From contig DASYDU010000240.1 in the NCBI GenBank assembly GCA_036499445.1, positions 1-7,424 of the forward strand: a stretch of DNA of 7,424 bases. Direction: 5' to 3'. A program made the translations under genes and the position numbers. The notes beneath the pieces are model-generated. The model worked only from the letters and a program-made list of their open reading frames with translations, was not told the DNA's origin and searched no databases. Shown in pieces: positions 1 to 6,320 of this stretch (positions are counted from its first letter, which is position 1; each line of letters opens with the position of its first letter). The DNA comes from DASYDU01 sp036499445 (GTDB lineage: Bacteria; Planctomycetota; Planctomycetia; Pirellulales; Lacipirellulaceae).

Positions 1-1466
1 CGTCTAACACCACGACACGTGTCCTGACCGGGGACATTACACTTGCGGATAATGTGAATCTCAACATCACCCCGCTCCTTAACGGTGCGCTCACGATCGG
101 TAGTGTCACGGGCGGGACGAGCTCAACCATTACGTTGGGAGGGACGACAGCAGCCGCCACCGATGCGTATCGAATTAATTTGAATAGTGGTGCGACCATT
201 GCCGCGAGCGCGCCAATTTCGATCTCGACCAGCGGCACGCTGGGAGTCACGGGGTTCGTGTCGAACACGGCCACTGCGACGATCAATGCTGCGATTTCCA
301 GCACGTCGAGTATGCCTACGATGCTGGGTGCGACTGGTTCCGCCATTTTGAACGTGAATGGCAACGTAACGGGATCGTCCGGGGTCCGGTTTACTGCCGG
401 GACGAGTGGTGGGGCCGGCACTATAAACGTCAACACCGCGCTGAACTACACGGGGACGACGTCCTTCAATGGATCATCTAACGGAACGGTGAAGCTCGGA
501 GTTGATGATGCGCTGCCGACATCGACCCCTCTTGTAATGGGTTTCTCGACCGGGCAGGGCCAAGTGTTAGATTTGAATGGTCATGACCAAACGGTCGGCT
601 CATTGGCGTCTAATGGCGGTGGCGGTAGTATCACGAACAACGCCGCCGGCATGGCAACCAACGTCCTTACAATCGGCGGCGCTGGAACCACCTCGTTCGG
701 ATTGGTTATCAGCGACGGGACGACTCGCAAAACGGCGCTATCGTTGGGTGCAAGCGCTGGCAGCTTAACCCTCACAACAGCAAACACGTACTCGGGCGAC
801 ACCACGCTTGGCGGTGGCACGCTCGTACTCGGGGCGAGCGGCTCGATCGCCAACAGCCCGAACATCAAGGTCGCAAATGGCGCCATTTTCGACGTTTCGG
901 CCGTGAGTGGAGGCTTTACACTTGGATCGAGCCAGGCACTCAGCGGCAACGGTACTGTGACTGGTGCGATCAAGGTTAACGGGACGGTCGCGCCGGGCGC
1001 TTCAGTCGGGACGCTTGCCGTCACCGAGAACGTGACACTCAATCCGGCATCGACATTTGCCGCGCAAATCGACACGACGACGCCGGCCACACCCACGGCC
1101 GATCTGCTGAAGATCACCGGCAACCTCACGTTTTCGGCCGCCGACGACGCGCTTCTGACGCTGGCCGATTTGGCGGGTACGAGCCAGGCCTTGGTGTTTG
1201 GCACGAAGCTGACGCTGATCAGCTACACCGGCACGTGGAATAGCCATGTGTTTAGCGGGCATCCGGACGAGAGCACGCTCACCGTGGGCGCGAATAGCTT
1301 TACGCTCAACTACAACGAGGACCTGGGTGGCGGGGTAAGCGGCGTGACGCTGTCCGCGGTGCCCGAGGCGTCGTCCTTCTTGTTCGGCAGTTTGGTGTGC
1401 GGGGTGGTGGGCGTGATGTACTATGGCCGGCACACGCGAAGGACGCGACAAGAGTCGAACCTCTAG
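1..1466 (+). CDS. Secreted PATR-repeat protein with PEP-CTERM tail (5' partial)
   Basis: The 3' part of a large surface or secreted protein. The frame is already open at base 3, and the GTG at 54 is an internal Val codon rather than a start, so the N-terminus and signal peptide lie outside the window. The visible 487 codons are rich in Thr, Ser, Gly and Ala with almost no Cys, as in beta-helical passenger domains. Two units match the autotransporter-associated beta-strand repeat (PATR): one near nt 441-605 (NYTGTTSFNG, then ALPTSTPLVMG and LDLNGHDQTVGSL), and one near nt 774-1070 (NTYSGDTTLGGGTLVLG, then LSGNGTVTG and APGASVGTL). No autotransporter barrel follows. Instead the protein ends in a PEP-CTERM signal: VPEASS at nt 1359-1376, a hydrophobic segment of about 17 residues, and a basic tail (RHTRRTR). 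Known of the family: exosortase cleaves such tails after export. Inferred role: extracellular matrix or surface protein. Ligand unknown. Confidence 0.9.
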   Translation, partial: SNTTTRVLTGDITLADNVNLNITPLLNGALTIGSVTGGTSSTITLGGTTAAATDAYRINLNSGATIAASAPISISTSGTLGVTGFVSNTATATINAAISSTSSMPTMLGATGSAILNVNGNVTGSSGVRFTAGTSGGAGTINVNTALNYTGTTSFNGSSNGTVKLGVDDALPTSTPLVMGFSTGQGQVLDLNGHDQTVGSLASNGGGGSITNNAAGMATNVLTIGGAGTTSFGLVISDGTTRKTALSLGASAGSLTLTTANTYSGDTTLGGGTLVLGASGSIANSPNIKVANGAIFDVSAVSGGFTLGSSQALSGNGTVTGAIKVNGTVAPGASVGTLAVTENVTLNPASTFAAQIDTTTPATPTADLLKITGNLTFSAADDALLTLADLAGTSQALVFGTKLTLISYTGTWNSHVFSGHPDESTLTVGANSFTLNYNEDLGGGVSGVTLSAVPEASSFLFGSLVCGVVGVMYYGRHTRRTRQESNL

Positions 1467-1499
1467 CGTCGATCGTTGGAAACGCTCAGAGTCAACCAG

Positions 1500-1523
1500 G
1501 CCCGCCGACTCGGCGGGCTTTTT
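1500..1523 (+). terminator. Intrinsic terminator of the PATR/PEP-CTERM gene
   Basis: A perfect 7-bp stem, GCCCGCC (1500-1506) with GGCGGGC (1512-1518) around the loop GACTC, is followed at once by five T residues (1519-1523). It lies 34 nt after the TAG of the upstream gene. There is no T tract on the other strand, so it should act rightward only. Confidence 0.85.
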
Positions 1524-1706
1524 CATGCGCGGTCGAGATTAACAGACGGCAGTCGTATGAAGCGGGCGCGAAGAGTTAGCGAATTCTCTGAGATGGGGCG
1601 TTTGCTACCTCGTCTCTTCACAGTTGCTCGATAGACTCCGGGCCGACGGCGGGCTTTGATCGATGTCCGCCACAGGGCGCGCAAAGCAACACGAGTGACG
1701 GAAGCT

Positions 1707-1865
1707 ATGCGACTCGTACCAACGGCAGCCACGATTTGGTTGGCGTGCGATTTCTTACTGACTCGCATTCCGGCGCCGACGTTCGCAGCATGCGGATGCG
1801 CCATGCTCGGAATGGTCTGGATTACGTACGTCGCCTTCCGAATGGCGGCCGAGCGCGAGATGTAA
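1707..1865 (+). CDS. Possible small membrane protein (52 aa)
   Basis: I do not recognise this ORF. From the ATG at 1707 it encodes 52 residues with two hydrophobic stretches: roughly residues 4-18 (VPTAATIWLACDFLL), and 26-45 ending in MLGMVWITYVAF. They are separated by a short TRIPAPT turn, and the tail RMAAEREM is charged. This is the layout of a two-helix small inner-membrane protein. A GGAA (1700-1703) a few bases before the ATG is a weak ribosome-binding site. Longer versions from GTG 1695 or TTG 1656 add only Arg-rich sequence, so I prefer the ATG. It sits alone between a terminator and the 3' end of a convergent gene, with no clear promoter. It could be a chance ORF. The opposite strand also carries a 116-codon ORF of basic, non-protein-like composition, which I do not favour. 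Confidence 0.35.
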   Translation: MRLVPTAATIWLACDFLLTRIPAPTFAACGCAMLGMVWITYVAFRMAAEREM

Positions 1866-1881
1866 AACAACACCCAGGGCC

Positions 1882-2817
1882 TTAACCGCCGTTCACTGCG
1901 GTAGAGCGCGCCCGCCGCGCGGTGCGGCGACGTAGCCGGCCGGCCCCGACGAACAGACCAACGATCGCTACGGCCGAGGGAATCGTTACGGCCGACGAGG
2001 CCTCGGGGACCGTCGAGATGACAAGGCTGTTGAAAAAGGTGTCGTATTTCGGACCGGACCCCATCGGGTCAGAACCGTTCGCGGCCGTGAGCACTTCGAT
2101 GGCCGCAATGGACGACACTCCCTCGATTAGCAACCGCTGGCCGGAATTATAGTTGTCGCCGACATTGAGCTCGTAGTGGCCAGCATCGTCGAGCAACGTC
2201 AACTTCACGTTGAATCCGGCAAATGTCAAAGGGATGCCCGTATCCAGGGGCGAGGTCTGATCACTGGTCGTGATATCGTCAATTTCGTAGGTGGGTGCGG
2301 CCGTCGAACCAAAAATTGCAAAACTCGTTTGAACCCGTGGTACGTTGTTACTGTCGAACTCGTAAAAATTGATGCCGACGGCGCCGGAGTCGCCCTGTCC
2401 GTTGGCGGGCCGATAGAGGGAGCCGTTGTCGAATTGAAGTGAAACCGACTCGCCCGCCTGCGACAAAGGTGCCCCAATCAAGGAAGTAATCGAGGCAAAC
2501 GCGCTGACAAAGTGACCTGTCGACGGTCCGTGAAGGCCCCAAGCGTGGTCGCCGGCGCCGGCGCCGCTGGTGCCACCGTCGCCATTGTTGGCCGAGTCGC
2601 CGCGGAAGTCGTAGGTGCCGCTGAAATCGGGGTTAGGCAGATCGCCGTCTAAGATCACGTTCCAGGCATCGGCCGAAGCTTGGGTCTCTTGGAGCGTGGA
2701 GTCGTCGATTGCTCCGGGAGGGGCGGAAGCTTTGTAGGTGTACGTCGCAGCCGGACAGGAGGCCGTCGCCAAGGAGGCCAGCAGACTGCAAAGAATTGTG
2801 GCCGTCGAACGCATCAT
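1882..2817 (-). CDS. PEP-CTERM sorting-domain secreted protein (311 aa)
   Basis: A complete secreted protein of unknown specific function. Residues 1-24 form a signal peptide (MMRST, then a hydrophobic core to about Ala19) with a likely cleavage near CPAA. The Cys21 in ATASC is a poor lipobox. The mature part (about 25-268) is Gly/Asp/Asn/Ser-rich with alternating hydrophobic strands, consistent with a beta-sandwich, possibly concanavalin-like. It closes with YDTFFNSLVIS directly before the sorting signal. That signal is VPEASS (270-275), a hydrophobic stretch (276-293) and an Arg-rich end (RLRRRTARRAR). The third motif residue is Ala where Pro is usual. Translation can begin at either of two adjacent ATGs (2817 or 2814). 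A six-G run (2825-2820 on this strand) is better spaced for the second, so the protein may be 310 aa. It is divergent from the next PEP-CTERM gene across a 447-bp spacer. No terminator is visible after its TAA. Confidence 0.9.
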   Translation of the reverse strand: MMRSTATILCSLLASLATASCPAATYTYKASAPPGAIDDSTLQETQASADAWNVILDGDLPNPDFSGTYDFRGDSANNGDGGTSGAGAGDHAWGLHGPSTGHFVSAFASITSLIGAPLSQAGESVSLQFDNGSLYRPANGQGDSGAVGINFYEFDSNNVPRVQTSFAIFGSTAAPTYEIDDITTSDQTSPLDTGIPLTFAGFNVKLTLLDDAGHYELNVGDNYNSGQRLLIEGVSSIAAIEVLTAANGSDPMGSGPKYDTFFNSLVISTVPEASSAVTIPSAVAIVGLFVGAGRLRRRTARRARSTAVNGG

Positions 2818-2980
2818 GACCCCCCGTCACCCACCGCTGCAATGAAGAACGGCCGAACACGAATCGGCCCGACGAGCCGAGCCACCCCCGGATTACAGCC
2901 TAATTTGAGCGTGGCGGTCGAGTCAAGCTTTCTATGTCAGGTGGTGCGCAGGCGACGCGGGACGGCTCCGCCCCTGGGCC

Positions 2981-3012
2981 GCCCTCATCCTTATAGCGGG
3001 GATTCTGAGGGC
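2981..3012. repeat. Inverted repeat / hairpin in the divergent spacer
   Basis: GCCCTCA (2981-2987) is complementary to TGAGGGC (3006-3012). Inside the 18-nt loop, TCC and GGA can extend the pairing with a small asymmetry. There is no T tract on either side, so it is not a typical intrinsic terminator. It lies upstream of the rightward promoter and so outside that transcript. A protein-binding site or a structured leader of the leftward gene is possible, but nothing in the sequence decides it. Confidence 0.45.
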
Positions 3013-3046
3013 GAGGTGGAGTTGGGACCAGTATCCGCGGCGGCAT

Positions 3047-3069
3047 CACCCCCCTCTGAGGACGGGGTG
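3047..3069. repeat. Second short GC-rich hairpin in the divergent spacer
   Basis: CACCCC (3047-3052) pairs with GGGGTG (3064-3069) around an 11-nt loop, CCTCTGAGGAC, in which CCTC and GAGG could pair further. It ends 64 bp before the predicted -35 element of the rightward gene. No T tract follows. With the hairpin at 2981-3012 it makes this spacer unusually structured. Function unknown. Confidence 0.4.
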
Positions 3070-3133
3070 CACTTGCGGGGTTGAGGCGAAGCTAATCAAT
3101 AGAAGAAATTCACGCATTTTTCACAACAAATGA

Positions 3134-3162
3134 TTGACGATCGTGAATCCCTCGGGTATCCT
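3134..3162 (+). promoter_or_regulatory. Predicted sigma70-type promoter for the 303-aa PEP-CTERM gene
   Basis: TTGACG (3134-3139) matches the -35 consensus at five of six bases. After a 17-bp spacer, TATCCT (3157-3162) matches the -10 at four of six. The stretch just upstream (about 3090-3133) is the most AT-rich part of the spacer and could act as an UP element. A start near 3169 would give a leader of about 95 nt. The prediction rests on sequence match only. Confidence 0.5.
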
Positions 3163-3250
3163 CACAAGCGTGGGAGATGGTGCCTCTTTCGGGTGCCAGG
3201 TTGTTGCATCTATACCGTCACGAGATGATTCGTTTCGACGGTTTCATCGC

Positions 3251-3257
3251 AGAGGAG
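3251..3257 (+). promoter_or_regulatory. Ribosome-binding site AGAGGAG
   Basis: AGAGGAG lies seven bases before the ATG at 3265. It is the clearest Shine-Dalgarno in the window and fixes that start. Confidence 0.75.
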
Positions 3258-3264
3258 CACGCTA

Positions 3265-4176
3265 ATGAATCGGAAACAAATTGTGACCAGGGCCGCCCGT
3301 GGGATCACCGGGCTTTGTGGGTGCTTTACCATGCTAGCCGTGATGAGCGTTTCACCGCGCATTAGCGCGTCGCCGATCATTATCGACTCGCACGGTTTTG
3401 AAACCCCGTTTTTTACGACGACAGCTGGCGGCACCGGCTCGATTGAAGGGCAGACGCCGGCGACGTTCAATGGAACGTGGTTGCGGGATAAGGGAGCCGG
3501 TACGAGTTCGGCGATCGTGCAGACAGCGGTCGTTGCACCTGGCGGCGGGACACAAGCAGTCCAAGTGACAAAGGCTGCGAGCGAGGTGGAAGCTTCATGG
3601 GCGGTGCCTGTAAGCGGCTATCCGGCATCGGGATTCATATGCATTGATTGGGACATGCGGGTCAACGGACCAGCAGGCAACGTGAACAACCAGTTCGGTC
3701 CATTTATGGGCGTTAAGTCGTACGATGATGATGCAAATTCACTGGGAGTGTTAGGTACGTGGGGAGTCGACGCAACAACTGGTGAAGTGCTGGTTCAGGA
3801 CGCCGGTACTGGATTCCTGGACGCTCCTGGGCCCGTGGTGGCATTGGGGACATGGAATCACTACGGCATGGAGTTGAATTTTAATACGCACAGTTATCGG
3901 GTACTGCTCAATAATGTGCAGGTTGGGCCGTCGATTGGATTTGTTGATCAAAACAACGTTGTGGGCGGTTTGAACGAGTTTACGGATGCGGACATCGCAA
4001 CGTTTATCGCCGCAGCCGGGGCTGCGGGTGCCCAGACGGGTACGGCCTTCTTTGATAACTTCACGGTCGAAGATGGGCCGTGCGTACCGGAGCCAGGCAC
4101 ACTTGCCCTGGCGGCTATTGGGGTTTGTGGACTATGGCTGGGTCGGTGCCGCGAGCAGCGGCGATTGTCGAAGTAG
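3265..4176 (+). CDS. PEP-CTERM sorting-domain secreted protein (303 aa)
   Basis: A complete exported protein. Its start is set by a strong ribosome-binding site. The N-terminus is basic (MNRKQIVTRAAR) with a hydrophobic core at about 13-30 and probable cleavage near ISAS (33-36). The mature region looks like an all-beta, jelly-roll or LamG-like domain: it opens with SHGFETPFF, has a central WDMRV near residue 130, contains WNHYGMELNF and YRVLLNNVQVG, and closes with FFDNFTVE just before the tail. This arrangement is common in planctomycete PEP-CTERM proteins and resembles carbohydrate-binding folds, but I see no catalytic motif. The sorting tail is canonical: VPEPGT (274-279), a short hydrophobic helix (280-293) and the basic end RCREQRR. 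The expected fate is Sec export, then exosortase processing. A 142-aa secreted-protein gene follows after 86 bp with no terminator between, so the two may be co-transcribed. Confidence 0.92.
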   Translation: MNRKQIVTRAARGITGLCGCFTMLAVMSVSPRISASPIIIDSHGFETPFFTTTAGGTGSIEGQTPATFNGTWLRDKGAGTSSAIVQTAVVAPGGGTQAVQVTKAASEVEASWAVPVSGYPASGFICIDWDMRVNGPAGNVNNQFGPFMGVKSYDDDANSLGVLGTWGVDATTGEVLVQDAGTGFLDAPGPVVALGTWNHYGMELNFNTHSYRVLLNNVQVGPSIGFVDQNNVVGGLNEFTDADIATFIAAAGAAGAQTGTAFFDNFTVEDGPCVPEPGTLALAAIGVCGLWLGRCREQRRLSK

Positions 4177-4262
4177 CGTGTGAACGTTAGGCGATTGTTA
4201 GCGACTCAAGTACACTCAAAGACCGCAGGCACCTGGAATTAACTGACAAAGGCAATTAGTTC

Positions 4263-4691
4263 ATGACGAAACGTAAGCTGACTGCCATCCTGGCGATTTC
4301 GTTGGGCTTGAGTTGCGTGAACGTCGGCGGAGCCAATGCGGCGGATGAGCCGTTGACGCCAGCAACTCGGGGGACCGTCAAGGTTCAACCGCGATTTTTT
4401 AATCCGTTCAATATCGGTGTAAGTCGATTATCCATCGATCCGTTCGGGATGTTCACTTTGACCGAGCCGGCTGCGACCGCGAACCCGTTTGCGATCGGCG
4501 GCGGATCAGCGGCGGCGATTACATCATCGGCAACTACTACGTCGACGACCACGACACAAGCTCAAGACGCTTCGACTGCGGGGCCGGTGACGACTCCGCT
4601 AACGGTCTCCGCGCAGTTAGTTCGGCCGCCGTTTGTTCCGCCGGATCGCAGCCCGTTCCGGGTGCCACCGCGGCCGCCAATCCCACCGTGA
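4263..4691 (+). CDS. Small secreted protein with xPF motifs and Pro-rich tail (142 aa)
   Basis: I do not recognise a family. The signal peptide is clear: MTKRK, a hydrophobic core (about 7-20) and likely cleavage after Ala26 in ANAADEP. The mature chain of about 116 residues has three parts: a segment with FNPF, IDPF and ANPF motifs (Pro-Phe at 48-49, 60-61, 75-76); a Ser/Thr/Ala linker with a Thr-rich run (about 81-112); and a Pro-rich basic end with RPPF (123-124) and SPF (131-132), finishing PPRPPIPP. Cys is absent after the signal peptide. The composition suggests an unstructured or extended polypeptide, perhaps a surface, wall or matrix-binding linker, and the Thr run is a plausible glycosylation region. 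AAAGG (4248-4252), ten bases before the ATG, is a weak ribosome-binding site. The gene follows a PEP-CTERM gene by 86 bp and ends in a strong terminator. It has no sorting tail of its own. Confidence 0.75.
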   Translation: MTKRKLTAILAISLGLSCVNVGGANAADEPLTPATRGTVKVQPRFFNPFNIGVSRLSIDPFGMFTLTEPAATANPFAIGGGSAAAITSSATTTSTTTTQAQDASTAGPVTTPLTVSAQLVRPPFVPPDRSPFRVPPRPPIPP

Positions 4692-4717
4692 TCGGTTGGC
4701 ATGATTCAATTCGAAAA

Positions 4718-4751
4718 GGGCGACAGGGAATATCCCATGTCGCCTTTTTTT
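4718..4751. terminator. Bidirectional intrinsic terminator between convergent genes
   Basis: GGCGACA (4719-4725) pairs with TGTCGCC (4738-4744). GGGA (4726-4729) and TCCC (4733-4736) extend the stem around an ATA loop, with one bulged A (4737). Seven T residues follow on the plus strand (4745-4751). On the minus strand the stem is followed by C and four T residues (complement of AAAA, 4714-4717). It can therefore end both the 142-aa gene and the leftward lipoprotein unit. Confidence 0.88.
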
Positions 4752-4860
4752 GTTGGCGCGGCAATTCGGAGGCGATGAAGCCGGTCTCTCGACTCGTAGC
4801 AACGTTCGCTTGGCAGCCCTCGTTACGTCGTAAGCGACCACGATAGCGGCACCGAACCTG

Positions 4861-6228
4861 TTACGGCGCAATGATCGATGCGCTACCCTGAGCGTCCTGG
4901 CGATCGAGCCAGCGGACGAAGAAATTCGCCTGGATCGTCTGCGTAAGATATCGTGCGACAGACTCTTCCGGGGTCTCCTGCAACAGCAAGATGTCGCCCG
5001 CTTCAACGAGGATGTTCTCTCGTGGATCGCGCAAGGCTTCGTTCAGATCGACGCGAATTGTGACCTGGCCGCCGTTGGGTGTCTTACGGAGTATTGCGAT
5101 TAGACTTGGTGAGGGATTGCCGAGACCTGTGCCGACGATCGCGCCATTGAGATTGCTGGAGTTGAGACCCCCGTTAATCACTGGCCCAGCTGTTTTTAGC
5201 ACCGCCTGGACCACCGGCAGATCATAGTCACTTGGCAAAGGATGCTCAAACGAAGGCAGCAAACCGCCTGTGTAGAAAAACTCAGGTTGACGAGAGCGAA
5301 CTGTGACGATGTCGCCCTTTTCCAAAATCACGTCTTCGGGCCGGATGGTCGGAAGTTGACCGCGATACTTCATTGGAATTCGGATAATCCGGTGTTTGCT
5401 ATCGGGACCGGCAGTGAGATCAGCTTGCGTCGGACAGCCGCGATTGAGTCCTTGCGGATCGTTACGCTCGTCCCAGAACCCGCGCTGGATGATCACCTCC
5501 TGAGTCGATTCCAGGCCTGGCAAGCCGCCGCTTCGCGTCAGCACGTTGAGCACATCGTTCTCATATGCGGGGAGCTCCAAGACCATGCCTTGGCCGGAGG
5601 GCCCGCCGCCGATAGAGCTCGTCGATGATCCAAGACCCTGCAACGACTGAGTCTGCAGCGAGAATTGGCGCTCTTGCGAATCGTCGCGGATGACCAGCAC
5701 CTTGACGTAGCGGGGCCGCATCAGCGTCACCAGAATGCGGCGATCTTCGGCGCGGACGATCTGTTTCTTGAGATAGGCGTCGACAACCGCCTGTTCGGCT
5801 TGCTCAATCGTGAGGCCGGCAACCTTGATCGGCTCGACATATGGGAGCGAGATGGTGCCGTCGGCCCGCAAAGGAATTGGATATCCAATCGACGGCGGAA
5901 GCTCGGCGCTATCAGGAATGTTGACCGGTGGGGGGGACTCGGCTTCGCCCAGAACACCCTCGATGAATATGCCCAGTGTATCGCCGGCGGCAAGCAAATA
6001 GTGCTCGGGCGGCGGCTGGCGCAACATCGTCAGCGGGATGGTCTGATACCCTTCTTTCGACGGAGCCAGCAATTCATCCGGCAGAAGGCGTACAGGAACG
6101 CCATTGGCCACAGGATTCGTGAATGAAGCGCAGCCCGACACGAGCGTGCAGAGCGCCGTGGCAATCACCAGCGTCAAATGGTCGAGTGTGACGTGAAGTT
6201 GCGATCGCAATTTAGAAAAGTCGATCAT
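4861..6228 (-). CDS. Wza-like polysaccharide export lipoprotein with SLBB domains
   Basis: Likely outer-membrane channel subunit for polysaccharide export. From the ATG at 6228 it is 455 aa. The signal peptide ends in a lipobox, VSGC, with the lipidated Cys at 33. A Poly_export domain spans about 75-152: it begins EHYLLAAGDTLGIFIEGVLG, continues with IPLRADGTISLPYV and ends in a helix, LTIEQAEQAVVDAYL. Two SLBB-type beta-grasp domains follow, at about 172-250 (with NDVLNVLTRSGGLPG) and 315-418 (with VVQAVLKTAGPV, ending VEAGDILLLQ). The C-terminal segment VARYLTQTIQANFFVRWL could be the amphipathic helix that in Wza lines the outer-membrane pore. The frame stays open to a GTG at 6327 that overlaps the upstream stop (GTGGTAA). 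I prefer the ATG because it gives a normal 32-residue signal peptide, although its ribosome-binding site is poor. The gene follows a 282-aa lipoprotein gene on the same strand, and the shared terminator lies at 4718-4751. No kinase, transferase or polymerase gene is in view. Confidence 0.93.
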   Translation of the reverse strand: MIDFSKLRSQLHVTLDHLTLVIATALCTLVSGCASFTNPVANGVPVRLLPDELLAPSKEGYQTIPLTMLRQPPPEHYLLAAGDTLGIFIEGVLGEAESPPPVNIPDSAELPPSIGYPIPLRADGTISLPYVEPIKVAGLTIEQAEQAVVDAYLKKQIVRAEDRRILVTLMRPRYVKVLVIRDDSQERQFSLQTQSLQGLGSSTSSIGGGPSGQGMVLELPAYENDVLNVLTRSGGLPGLESTQEVIIQRGFWDERNDPQGLNRGCPTQADLTAGPDSKHRIIRIPMKYRGQLPTIRPEDVILEKGDIVTVRSRQPEFFYTGGLLPSFEHPLPSDYDLPVVQAVLKTAGPVINGGLNSSNLNGAIVGTGLGNPSPSLIAILRKTPNGGQVTIRVDLNEALRDPRENILVEAGDILLLQETPEESVARYLTQTIQANFFVRWLDRQDAQGSASIIAP

Positions 6229-6320
6229 GGCGAATGGACGGCCGGCAAAAGGATTGATTTTCGGCTTAACTCGATCGCATTGCATTGGCAGCTTGGAGGT
6301 CTGCCATTTGCCTTTTTCGT

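Noticed and set aside
581..1204. 207-codon antisense ORF inside the PATR gene
   Set aside because: It is low-complexity Ala/Val/Pro/Ser sequence, as expected from reading a Thr/Gly/Ala-rich gene backwards. The plus-strand protein is clearly real.
1436..1470. Minus strand reads GAGGTTCGACTC, resembling a tRNA T arm
   Set aside because: The arm pairs poorly in the standard register, and no D arm, anticodon arm or acceptor stem can be built. The neighbouring bases are the terminator and the end of a coding region.
1523..1873. 116-codon minus-strand ORF
   Set aside because: It is highly basic with no domain or signal, and it overlaps the plus-strand small ORF. It probably reflects the lack of stop codons in GC-rich DNA.
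2903..2926. Minus-strand TTGACT as a possible -35 for the 311-aa PEP-CTERM gene
   Set aside because: The hexamers at 16-18 bp (around TTAGGC) match the -10 consensus too poorly to call.
3177..3365. 62-codon ORF starting just after the predicted transcript start and overlapping the 303-aa gene
   Set aside because: Its ATG lacks a properly spaced ribosome-binding site, and the overlap is in a different frame with no signal or domain. A regulatory upstream ORF cannot be excluded but is unsupported.
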